From contig JABDKZ010000124.1 of assembly GCA_013001935.1 (NCBI GenBank), forward strand, positions 1 through 11,290: 11,290 nucleotides of DNA, written 5' to 3'. Each line of letters starts with the position of its first letter. Within the stretch, counting starts at the first letter, position 1. Positions 1-6,572 of this stretch are shown here, piece after piece. Source of the DNA: Maribacter sp. Lineage in GTDB: Bacteria > Bacteroidota > Bacteroidia > Flavobacteriales > Flavobacteriaceae. The notes under the pieces were generated by a model that ran no database searches, was not told the origin of the DNA, and was given only the letters and a program-made list of their open reading frames with translations. The position numbers and the translations under genes were made by a program.

Positions 1-26
1 TACATGAAATGCGGTGACTTAAAAAC

Positions 27-57
27 TTGCTCATATATTTAAATTATGCTACTTTTG
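27..57 (+). promoter_or_regulatory. Bacteroidota-type sigma-A promoter of tig
   Basis: TTG at 27-29 (-33 element) and TACTTTTG at 50-57 (-7 element, full match to TAnnTTTG) are separated by 20 bp, the spacing expected for the primary sigma factor of Bacteroidota. Transcription should begin around 62-66 and leave a leader of about 30 nt before the tig ATG at 93. Because the in-frame TTG at 27 lies inside this promoter, it cannot be the tig start codon. Confidence 0.7.
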
Positions 58-75
58 CATCCCATTTTATTTATG

Positions 76-106
76 CAAAATTAGAGACGCAAATGAATAT
101 CACAAA
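76..106 (-). promoter_or_regulatory. Possible divergent (leftward) Bacteroidota-type promoter
   Basis: Read on the minus strand, TTTG (plus 103-106) is followed after 19 bp by TAATTTTG (plus 76-83), a full match to the TTTG/TAnnTTTG pattern. It would start leftward transcription near 69 and could serve a gene lying mostly outside the window. Its -33 element lies inside the tig coding sequence and its transcript would cross the tig promoter, so a chance match in AT-rich DNA is quite possible. Confidence 0.35.
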
Positions 107-1415
107 AGAGCAGATTGACGATTTAAATGCAGTTGTAAAAGTTGCTATTACCAAAGATGACTATCAAGAAAAGGTTGATAGTATTCTAAGCGACTATAGA
201 AAGCAGGCGAATATTCCTGGCTTTAGAAAGGGCCACGTTCCTATGGGCCTAATCAAAAAACAATATGGCAAAGCGGTTTTAGTCGACGAGGTAAATAAAC
301 TTCTTCAAGATAACCTCAACAAATACCTCACGGAAGAAAAATTGGATGTCCTTGGGAACCCACTTCCAAAACAACAAGATAATTTTGATTGGGATCAAGA
401 TCAGTTAGACTTTGAATTTGAACTGGGCCTTGCCCCTAGTTTTGAGGTCCCATTAAAAACCAAGAAATCGCTTACACATTATAAAATCGTCGCCGATAAA
501 AAAATGGTTGACGAACAAGTATTGCGTATACAAAAGCAATATGGCAAATTAGTAAGCAAACAGGAAATAGGCAAAGACTTTGAAGTATTAGGTACATTTA
601 AAAATGAGGCGGAGGAAATCGAAAATAAGGCCACTTTAGAACTTGACAAAGTCAAAAGTAAAAAAGCCATGAATAGTCTTTTGGGTAAAAAAGTTGGTGA
701 TGTGATCACCCTAAAAACAAAAGGACTATTCAAAGAAGACTACTTGGTTTCCAGTGTGTTGGGCATTTCCCAGGAAAAAGCCAAGGACATAAATATTGAG
801 GTATTGTTTACTATCGATGAAATCAATGAAAGGGAGCCGGCAAAACTTGACCAAGATCTGTTCGACAAACTATTTGGGAAAGATGCTATTACCTCAGCCA
901 AAGAATTGAAAGAAAGGATAAAGGAAGATTCAGAAAAACAATTTGAACAGCAATCCGATCAGAAGTTATTAAATGATATAACCGAGTATTTCATTGAAAA
1001 CACCAAGTTTGAACTGCCCACGGAATTTTTAACAAAGTGGATCCAAACCACAGGTGAAGAACCGCTATCTGATGATCAGGCGAATGAAGAATATGAGAAA
1101 TCTGAAAAAGGACTTCGTTATCAATTGATTGAAGGCAAGATCATTAAGGATAATGACATTCAAATCCAATTTGAAGAGCTGAAAGAATTCGCCAAAGGAT
1201 TCATTAAATCACAAATGGCACAATTTGGGCAATTAAATCCACAAGAAGAAGAATTAGATACCATTGCGGCTCGGGTTTTGGGCAACCAGGATGAAGTTAA
1301 AAGATTGTCTGAGCAATTGATGAGTCAGAAATTGATTACGCTTTATAAGGAGAAAGTCAATTTAAAGACAAAAGAGGTTACCTATGAAAACTTTGTCAAA
1401 GAGGTTTACGGATAA
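93..1415 (+). CDS. tig: Trigger factor, ribosome-associated chaperone
   Basis: This encodes a 440-residue trigger factor, which binds the ribosome near the exit tunnel and shields nascent chains in the cytoplasm. The N-terminal ribosome-binding domain (about 1-115) carries the signature loop GFRKG at 43-47, followed by HVP. The middle region (about 150-245) sits where the FKBP-type prolyl isomerase domain belongs, and it ends in the usual passage to the C-terminal arm (EREPAKLDQDLFDKLFG, 246-262). The C-terminal helical chaperone domain fills 250-440. Length is close to the roughly 430 residues typical of the family. The middle domain is diverged: the usual GDxVxIDFxG-type strand and FxGG segment are not recognisable, so isomerase activity is doubtful. 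ATG at 93 is chosen because it starts the conserved N-terminus and the upstream in-frame TTG at 27 lies in the promoter. clpP and clpX follow, a common arrangement. Confidence 0.96.
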   Translation: MNITKEQIDDLNAVVKVAITKDDYQEKVDSILSDYRKQANIPGFRKGHVPMGLIKKQYGKAVLVDEVNKLLQDNLNKYLTEEKLDVLGNPLPKQQDNFDWDQDQLDFEFELGLAPSFEVPLKTKKSLTHYKIVADKKMVDEQVLRIQKQYGKLVSKQEIGKDFEVLGTFKNEAEEIENKATLELDKVKSKKAMNSLLGKKVGDVITLKTKGLFKEDYLVSSVLGISQEKAKDINIEVLFTIDEINEREPAKLDQDLFDKLFGKDAITSAKELKERIKEDSEKQFEQQSDQKLLNDITEYFIENTKFELPTEFLTKWIQTTGEEPLSDDQANEEYEKSEKGLRYQLIEGKIIKDNDIQIQFEELKEFAKGFIKSQMAQFGQLNPQEEELDTIAARVLGNQDEVKRLSEQLMSQKLITLYKEKVNLKTKEVTYENFVKEVYG

Positions 1416-1475
1416 TTAATAGATAAAAAGCAAAATCCTTTGCTAAAAATGTCTGATTAAAATAAGTATCTTTAC

Positions 1476-1507
1476 GGTGCCGAAGCGTTGTTTTCGGCAC
1501 CTTTTTT
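1476..1507 (+). terminator. Intrinsic terminator after tig
   Basis: A perfect 9-bp stem (GGTGCCGAA at 1476-1484, TTCGGCACC at 1493-1501) with an 8-nt loop is followed directly by six T residues at 1502-1507. This is a textbook Rho-independent terminator for rightward transcription, lying 60 bp after the tig stop codon and 25 bp before the clpP ATG. A smaller inverted repeat (AGCAAA 1429-1434, TTTGCT 1439-1444) lies just upstream and may be incidental. Confidence 0.88.
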
Positions 1508-1532
1508 ATTTAAATTATTGAACACATACTAA

Positions 1533-2213
1533 ATGGATTACGGAAAAGAATTCAAGAATTACGCTATAAATCATCAAGGAATAAGCAGTATGTACTATGA
1601 TAAGATCATGAGTAGTATGTACCCGACAAATATGACCCCTAACATTATCGAAGAAAGGCAACTGAATGCTATTGCCATGGATGTCTTCTCACGTTTAATG
1701 ATGGATCGAATAATTTTCCTTGGAACAGGGATCAATGACCAAGTGGCAAATATCGTACAGGCGCAATTGCTTTTTTTAGAGAGTGCCGATGCTTCAAAAG
1801 ATATTCAGATTTATATTAATTCACCCGGCGGAAGTGTATATGCCGGATTAGGCATCTATGATACCATGCAGTTTATAAAACCGGATGTGGCTACCATTTG
1901 CACAGGAATGGCGGCATCAATGGGCGCAGTATTGTTGTGCGCTGGGGAAGTTGGCAAAAGAAGTGGACTCACACATTCCCGGGTTATGATTCATCAACCT
2001 ATGGGAGGGGCACAAGGCCAGGCAAGTGATATAGAAATTACAGCAAGGGAAATTTTAAAACTAAAAGAAGAGCTTTATCAAATCATATCCAAGCATTCGG
2101 GACAAACCTTGGATAAGGTTCATGAGGATAGTGATCGGGATTACTGGATGAAAGCCGATGAAGCTTTGAAATACGGAATGATTGACGAAATCTTGGTAAG
2201 AGATAATGATTAA
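1533..2213 (+). CDS. clpP: ATP-dependent Clp protease proteolytic subunit
   Basis: This encodes a 226-residue ClpP, the serine peptidase that forms a double heptameric barrel and degrades proteins fed by ClpX. The catalytic triad is complete when aligned by eye to E. coli ClpP (Ser111, His136, Asp185): Ser129 in GMAASMGA, His154 in VMIHQP and Asp203 in DSDRDYW, with identical spacing. The glycine-rich NSPGGSV strand (96-102) is also present. The N-terminus is about 18 residues longer than in E. coli; matching its processing site puts the mature start near residue 33, so the propeptide would be about 32 residues. The MDYGKEF start is, as I recall it, usual for flavobacterial ClpP, and ATG 1533 is the first in-frame start after the terminator. 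No Shine-Dalgarno sequence is visible. clpX follows after 95 bp. Confidence 0.97.
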   Translation: MDYGKEFKNYAINHQGISSMYYDKIMSSMYPTNMTPNIIEERQLNAIAMDVFSRLMMDRIIFLGTGINDQVANIVQAQLLFLESADASKDIQIYINSPGGSVYAGLGIYDTMQFIKPDVATICTGMAASMGAVLLCAGEVGKRSGLTHSRVMIHQPMGGAQGQASDIEITAREILKLKEELYQIISKHSGQTLDKVHEDSDRDYWMKADEALKYGMIDEILVRDND

Positions 2214-2308
2214 TTTCGACGAATTGCTAATAAATTGGTATTTGTTTCCTTCAGAAATGAACCAAAAAGCAAATTCTATCGTTAATATTCTTGTTAGACA
2301 ATAATGAT

Positions 2309-3544
2309 ATGGCTAAAGAAAATTTAGAATGTTCTTTTTGTGGAAGAAAGAAACCAGAGACCAATCTTTTGATTGCTGGTTTAGATGCGCATATATGCGA
2401 TCGCTGTATAGAGCAGGCCCATGGTATTGTTGCTGAGGAGTCTAATCAGTCAAAAGCCAATGACCTTTCTTCAGAATTGGTCCTCAAAAAACCCCTAGAG
2501 ATCAAAGAATTTCTAGACACTTTCATTATTGGTCAAAATAGGACGAAAAAGGTAATGTCAGTGGCTGTGTACAATCATTATAAGCGATTATTACAACCAC
2601 ATTCCACTGAAGACGATATAGAAATACAAAAAAGCAATATCATTATGGTCGGTCAGACAGGGACTGGCAAAACTTTAATGGCAAAAACAATATCTAAAAT
2701 GCTCAATGTTCCGCTAGCGATTGTTGATGCTACGGTTCTTACCGAAGCAGGTTATGTTGGCGAAGATGTTGAAAGTATTCTTACCCGCTTATTGCAGGCT
2801 GCCGATTATAATCTTGAAAAGGCCGAGCGGGGCATAGTTTTCATAGACGAAATAGATAAAATCGCCCGAAAAAGCGATAATCCTTCAATTACGAGGGATG
2901 TTTCGGGAGAAGGGGTTCAACAGGGACTTCTCAAGCTATTAGAGGGTACCGTTGTAAATGTTCCACCAAAAGGAGGACGAAAACATCCCGACCAGAAATT
3001 CATCGAAGTAAATACTGAAAATATTCTTTTTATTGCTGGTGGCGCCTTCGATGGAATTGAGCGAGCGATTTCTAAACGTCTGAACATGCAGGCAGTTGGC
3101 TATAGTGCTTCAAAAGCCGATGAAAGTCTTGATGAAACCAATATATTGCAATATATTATTCCGAAAGATTTAAAGGAATTTGGACTTATTCCCGAAATAA
3201 TTGGAAGACTTCCAGTATTGACGCATATGAATCCTTTAGATCAAGAAACCTTGAGGGCTATTCTAACAGAGCCGAAAAATGCCATAATCAAGCAATATGA
3301 AAAATTATTTGCTATGGATGGTATCTCTTTCACCATTACAGAACAAGCTTTGGATTATATCGTTAAAAAAGCTATCGAATATAAACTGGGAGCGAGAGGA
3401 TTACGTTCATTGTGCGAGGCGATATTTACCGATGCTATGTTCGAAATGCCCAGTACTGGTGAAACTGAATTCAAGGTCTCTAAACCTTATGCTGAAAATA
3501 AGATATCACATGAAACCATTAAGAAATTAAAAGCTGTTTCTTAG
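2309..3544 (+). CDS. clpX: ATP-dependent Clp protease ATP-binding subunit ClpX
   Basis: This encodes a 411-residue ClpX, the hexameric AAA+ unfoldase that recognises tagged substrates, unfolds them and threads them into ClpP. The N-terminal zinc-binding domain has two CxxC pairs (C8/C11 and C30/C33). The AAA+ core has Walker A GQTGTGKT at 115-122, the pore loop GYVG at 148-151, Walker B IVFIDE at 176-181, the substrate-contacting RKH loop at 224-226, the arginine-finger segment ending at R300, and sensor 2 GARGLR at 361-366. The ClpP-docking loop reads VGY (263-265) where E. coli has IGF. ATG 2309 is preferred over an in-frame TTG at 2291 because it gives the conserved MAKE start just before the zinc domain. 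No convincing promoter lies between clpP and clpX, so read-through from clpP is likely. The 3' end overlaps the convergent hydrolase gene by 18 bp. Confidence 0.97.
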   Translation: MAKENLECSFCGRKKPETNLLIAGLDAHICDRCIEQAHGIVAEESNQSKANDLSSELVLKKPLEIKEFLDTFIIGQNRTKKVMSVAVYNHYKRLLQPHSTEDDIEIQKSNIIMVGQTGTGKTLMAKTISKMLNVPLAIVDATVLTEAGYVGEDVESILTRLLQAADYNLEKAERGIVFIDEIDKIARKSDNPSITRDVSGEGVQQGLLKLLEGTVVNVPPKGGRKHPDQKFIEVNTENILFIAGGAFDGIERAISKRLNMQAVGYSASKADESLDETNILQYIIPKDLKEFGLIPEIIGRLPVLTHMNPLDQETLRAILTEPKNAIIKQYEKLFAMDGISFTITEQALDYIVKKAIEYKLGARGLRSLCEAIFTDAMFEMPSTGETEFKVSKPYAENKISHETIKKLKAVS

Positions 3545-4108
3545 TTTTATTACCCGTCCTTTTTCTAACGCGCCTAATTTAGAAGTTACCCTATTCAAAA
3601 GATCATGACAGACTTTTTTGATGACCTTTTCATCAGCATATAGTTCATGCCCAACATTGGGTATAAGCTCCTTCTCCAAGGACATTTTATTAAACCAATT
3701 GTCAGTGGGTCTTTTAGAATCCTTTTCACCATACACCAAGGAAATAGGTATACTGGGCTTTTTATTTTCAAAACGAATTCTAGTGGCAGATATACTGTAT
3801 AAAGACTTCATTGGAAGTCCCTTTAAATTTGCCTTCCAGGCAATTGTACCCCCGGTACTAAATGCTAAATAATGACAAGGTTCTTCTTCACTTTTAATTA
3901 ATTCGTCAACGGCCTTATCAATGCCACCATCTAAAAAAGCATCATGAAGATTTTTTTCAGAATAAACACTCAGGTTAATTCTTGCCAATTGTTGAATATC
4001 ATAATACGTTATGTCAAAGTATTGCTGAAGATAAGCAAGGTAAGAGGTTAACCAAAGCCCTTTTTTTGAGCCCCATATGTCTGATATTACAACAAGCCTT
4101 TCTGCCAT
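3527..4108 (-). CDS. Small alpha/beta hydrolase
   Basis: This encodes a 193-residue cytoplasmic protein with the layout of a compact, capless alpha/beta hydrolase. The probable nucleophile is Ser84 in LAFSTGG, a variant of GxSxG with Ala in the first glycine position. The acid is probably Asp130 in [11 protein letters not shown], a typical strand-end position, and the base His154 in VGHELYA. There is no signal peptide or membrane segment. The substrate cannot be told from sequence; related proteins include esterases, thioesterases and amidases. The gene lies 75 bp downstream of the GH3-family gene on the same strand and may share its transcript. Its last 18 bp overlap the end of clpX on the opposite strand, and no terminator is visible there. 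ATG 4108 is used; no Shine-Dalgarno sequence is evident. Family assignment is fairly firm, function is open. Confidence 0.8.
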   Translation of the reverse strand: MAERLVVISDIWGSKKGLWLTSYLAYLQQYFDITYYDIQQLARINLSVYSEKNLHDAFLDGGIDKAVDELIKSEEEPCHYLAFSTGGTIAWKANLKGLPMKSLYSISATRIRFENKKPSIPISLVYGEKDSKRPTDNWFNKMSLEKELIPNVGHELYADEKVIKKVCHDLLNRVTSKLGALEKGRVIKLRNSF

Positions 4109-4116
4109 TTCACTAC

Positions 4117-4157
4117 AATTTGTACTAAGAAGTTAGGTAAGTTTACAAGTACAAATT
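4117..4157. repeat. Perfect 10-bp inverted repeat upstream of the hydrolase gene
   Basis: AATTTGTACT at 4117-4126 is exactly complementary to AGTACAAATT at 4148-4157, with a 21-bp spacer. The half-sites are 31 bp apart centre to centre, about three helical turns, and lie 9-49 bp upstream of the hydrolase ATG. It could be a regulator-binding site, an RNA hairpin in a GH3-hydrolase transcript, or chance. The core GTAC is itself palindromic. Confidence 0.45.
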
Positions 4158-4183
4158 CGCCATTTACTGGCAGAAATAACTAT

Positions 4184-5698
4184 TTAGTGGTTCATTGGAA
4201 GCAATTCTTCGATATAATCCCTTTTATTGGATAATCGTGGTATTTTATGTTGTCCACCTAATTTATCTTTTGATTTTAGCCAATCATAGAATAAATTTTC
4301 CCGCCCCATATGTACCTTAGGCATCTTTAGTGTAATATTATTGTAACGTTTGGCCTCATAATCAGAATTGAGCGATTTTAGGGCATTATCCAAAAATTCT
4401 GTAAAATAATTTAAATCTTTCGGTGCTTTCCTGAATTCGATGATCCATTCATGGGCACCTTTCTCTTTGCCAGCCATAAATATTGGCGCGACGGTATAGT
4501 CCTTTATCTCTGCTTCTGTCTTTTTGCATATTTTATTAAGCGCTTCCTCTGCATTTTCAATAATCAATTCCTCGCCAAATACATTTATATGGTGTTTGGT
4601 ACGACCTGTTACACGAATACGATACGGATTTATAGAGGTAAATCTTACGGTATCCCCAATCTTATAACGCCATAGACCCGCATTGGTAGTAATGATAATA
4701 ACATAGTTTTTATTGATTTCAACATCCCATAGCGGAAGCGTTTTTTGGTTGTTAGTGCCATAGGTATCCATAGGGATAAACTCATAAAAAATACCATAGT
4801 CGAGCATCAGCAGTAGATCATCGGCATTATTCCTGTCCTGAATTGCAAAGAAACCCTCGGAGGCATTGTAAATTTCATAATACTTGAAACTTTTTCTTGG
4901 AAACAGGTTTTGGTATTGTTCTTTGTAGGGTACGAAACTAACGCCACCATGAAAATAAACCTCAAGGTTTTCCCAAACCTGAAACAGATGGTCTTTTCCT
5001 GTTTCCTGTAAAACATTGTTCAATAAAACCAACATCCAGGAAGGTACCCCAGCCAAACTCGTCACATTCTCCTGGGTACTTTCAAGAACGATGGCCTTTA
5101 ATTTGCTTTCCCACTCACTCATTAGCGATACCCTATTACTCGGCGTACTACTAAATTCTGCCCAGAGCGGCATATTATCAATTAGAATCGCGGATAAATC
5201 ACCAAAAAAAGAACCGTTATCATGATACAATTCCTTACTACCACCTAAGCGAAGGCTTTTACCTGTAAAAAGCTGTGAATTTTCATTATTGTTGAGATAA
5301 AGGCAAAGCAAATCCTTCCCTGATTTATAGTGGCAGTCTTCCAAAGCCTCAGTACTAACCGGTATAAACTTACTTTTGGCATTTGTTGTTCCACTGCTTT
5401 TCGCAAACCACTTTATTGACGTAGGCCAAAATATATTCTGCTCGCCTTTTCTAGTGCGCTCAATCAATGGTTCTAATTCTTCATAGGAAACAATCGGTAC
5501 CCTTTCGCTAAAGGTTTCATAGTTAGCAATTGACTCAAAATCATACTTCTTGCCAATTTCCGTATCCTCGGCTATTTCCAATAAATGATGCAGCACCTCC
5601 TCTTGTACCTCCCCAGGGTATTTCAAAAAAAGTTCTATTTGGTGATAGCGTTTTTTCAACAACCATGACGCTATAGAATTAAATAAAGGTATTGGCAT
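4184..5698 (-). CDS. GH3-family acyl-adenylating protein
   Basis: This encodes a 504-residue member of the GH3 (auxin-responsive promoter) family. Plant members adenylate carboxylic acids such as auxin or jasmonate and join them to amino acids; bacterial substrates are mostly unknown. The ANL-type motifs are all visible: phosphate-binding SSGTTNAKSK at 101-110, the YYEIYNASEGFF segment at 273-284, GLWRYKIGDTVRF at 341-353 with Asp349 expected to contact the ATP ribose, and GRTKHHINVFGEE at 365-377 at the hinge to the C-terminal domain. The C-terminal GGQHKIPR (481-488) carries a conserved lysine. The length fits a complete enzyme, so activity is likely. There is no signal peptide, so it should act in the cytoplasm. 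A promoter lies just upstream and the alpha/beta hydrolase follows after 75 bp. Family assignment is firm; the substrate cannot be predicted. Confidence 0.92.
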   Translation of the reverse strand: MPIPLFNSIASWLLKKRYHQIELFLKYPGEVQEEVLHHLLEIAEDTEIGKKYDFESIANYETFSERVPIVSYEELEPLIERTRKGEQNIFWPTSIKWFAKSSGTTNAKSKFIPVSTEALEDCHYKSGKDLLCLYLNNNENSQLFTGKSLRLGGSKELYHDNGSFFGDLSAILIDNMPLWAEFSSTPSNRVSLMSEWESKLKAIVLESTQENVTSLAGVPSWMLVLLNNVLQETGKDHLFQVWENLEVYFHGGVSFVPYKEQYQNLFPRKSFKYYEIYNASEGFFAIQDRNNADDLLLMLDYGIFYEFIPMDTYGTNNQKTLPLWDVEINKNYVIIITTNAGLWRYKIGDTVRFTSINPYRIRVTGRTKHHINVFGEELIIENAEEALNKICKKTEAEIKDYTVAPIFMAGKEKGAHEWIIEFRKAPKDLNYFTEFLDNALKSLNSDYEAKRYNNITLKMPKVHMGRENLFYDWLKSKDKLGGQHKIPRLSNKRDYIEELLPMNH

Positions 5699-5719
5699 TT
5701 TTAGGTATCTTTAGCAAGT

Positions 5720-5751
5720 TAAAAATAGCTTATATAGTTATCATTTTCAAA
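5720..5751 (-). promoter_or_regulatory. Bacteroidota-type promoter of the GH3 gene
   Basis: On the minus strand TTTG (plus 5748-5751) is followed after exactly 20 bp by TATTTTTA (plus 5720-5727), one mismatch from TAnnTTTG. Transcription should start near 5713, leaving a leader of about 15 nt before the GH3 ATG at 5698. Confidence 0.55.
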
Positions 5752-5777
5752 TAGATCATCCAATAAGAAAATCATAT

Positions 5778-6572
5778 ATGCACTACGAGGGAGTTTTGCG
5801 CAAGATGCAGACAGAAATGGGGCAACCAATTCAATATTATATGCTCTTTGAAGGCAATTTTTTAAATGTGAATCAAGTACTTACAAAACAATTGCAAATA
5901 GACTTCATAAAGTTTCAATGTCTCAGTTGCGGCGAAGACCGGCCTATTTTTAGACAGGGGTTTTGCAAAACCTGTTTCTTTGAAACGCCTTCAGCCGGGG
6001 ATTGGATCATGCGCCCTGAATTAAGTACAGCCCATTTAGGTAAGGAAGACCGCGATTTGGAATATGAGAAAAAGGTACAATTGCAGCCTCATATTGTCTA
6101 TTTGGCAAATTCAAGCAATATAAAAGTAGGGGTAACCCGCAAAAGTCAAGTGCCTACAAGGTGGATTGACCAGGGCGCCCATGAAGCAATTGAAATTATT
6201 GAAGTTCCGAACAGGTATTTAGCTGGTATTACCGAAGTAGCCCTCAAAGATCATCTTGGAGATAAGACCAATTGGCGTAAAATGCTTACCAACAATGTTG
6301 ATGACGAAGATTTGGTAAAATGGCGCAATAATCTAAAGCAATACATACCTTCTGAAGCAAAGGAATATTTTTTAGAAAACAAGAACGAAACCCATATGGA
6401 GTTTCCCGTTCTTAAATACCCTGAAAAGGTAAAAAGCCTGAATCTTGGTAAAACTCCCAGTTATAACGGTGTTTTAATGGGTATAAAAGGGCAGTATCTC
6501 ATATTTGAAGACAATACCGTATTCAATGTTCGTGGTAGCGAAGGGTACTATATTTCGCTTGGTATTAGTTAA
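5778..6572 (+). CDS. DUF2797 family protein with four-cysteine cluster and GIY-YIG-like segment
   Basis: This encodes a 264-residue protein that I recognise as DUF2797, a family with no function known to me. The opening MHYEGVLRKM fits the family's usual start. Two CxxC pairs (C48/C51 and C63/C66) form a probable zinc-binding knuckle. Residues 106-135 (IVYLANSS, then IKVGVTR, then a helix with R128) resemble the first strands and helix of GIY-YIG or T5orf172 domains, and E153 in ITEVALKDHL sits where those domains keep a metal-binding glutamate. A beta-rich C-terminus (about 228-264) follows. The protein has no signal peptide or membrane segment. It is divergent from the GH3 gene, and its 3' end overlaps the AsmA-family gene by 8 bp. 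Nucleic-acid binding or cleavage is my inference; the family call is firmer than the fold call. Confidence 0.82.
   Translation: MHYEGVLRKMQTEMGQPIQYYMLFEGNFLNVNQVLTKQLQIDFIKFQCLSCGEDRPIFRQGFCKTCFFETPSAGDWIMRPELSTAHLGKEDRDLEYEKKVQLQPHIVYLANSSNIKVGVTRKSQVPTRWIDQGAHEAIEIIEVPNRYLAGITEVALKDHLGDKTNWRKMLTNNVDDEDLVKWRNNLKQYIPSEAKEYFLENKNETHMEFPVLKYPEKVKSLNLGKTPSYNGVLMGIKGQYLIFEDNTVFNVRGSEGYYISLGIS

Noticed and set aside
27..92. 22-residue N-terminal extension of trigger factor from a TTG at 27
   Set aside because: The TTG is the -33 element of the predicted promoter and the extension lies upstream of or across the expected transcript start; ATG 93 starts the conserved N-terminus.
2291..2308. Six-residue extension of ClpX from a TTG at 2291
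   Set aside because: ATG at 2309 gives the usual MAKE start directly before the zinc-binding domain; TTG starts are less likely.
2214..2308. Promoter candidates for clpX (TAATTTCG at 2211-2218, TATTCTTG at 2286-2293)
   Set aside because: Each has one mismatch to TAnnTTTG and no -33 element at 19-20 bp; the second runs into the start region itself. Read-through from clpP is simpler.
3297..3530. 77-residue plus-strand ORF inside clpX
   Set aside because: It is an alternative frame of the conserved ClpX C-terminal region, with no family resemblance or separate start signals.
5706..5713. TATCTTTA as the -7 element of a plus-strand promoter for the DUF2797 gene
   Set aside because: No TTG or TTTG lies about 20 bp upstream; the nearest, at 5692-5694, is only 11 bp away. 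The real promoter of that gene was not identified.
3527..6572. Defence island or new immune system built from GH3, hydrolase and the GIY-YIG-like DUF2797 protein
   Set aside because: The DUF2797 gene is divergent with its own transcript, there are no mobile-element marks or composition shifts, and the flanking genes are conserved housekeeping genes. Nothing beyond proximity ties them together.
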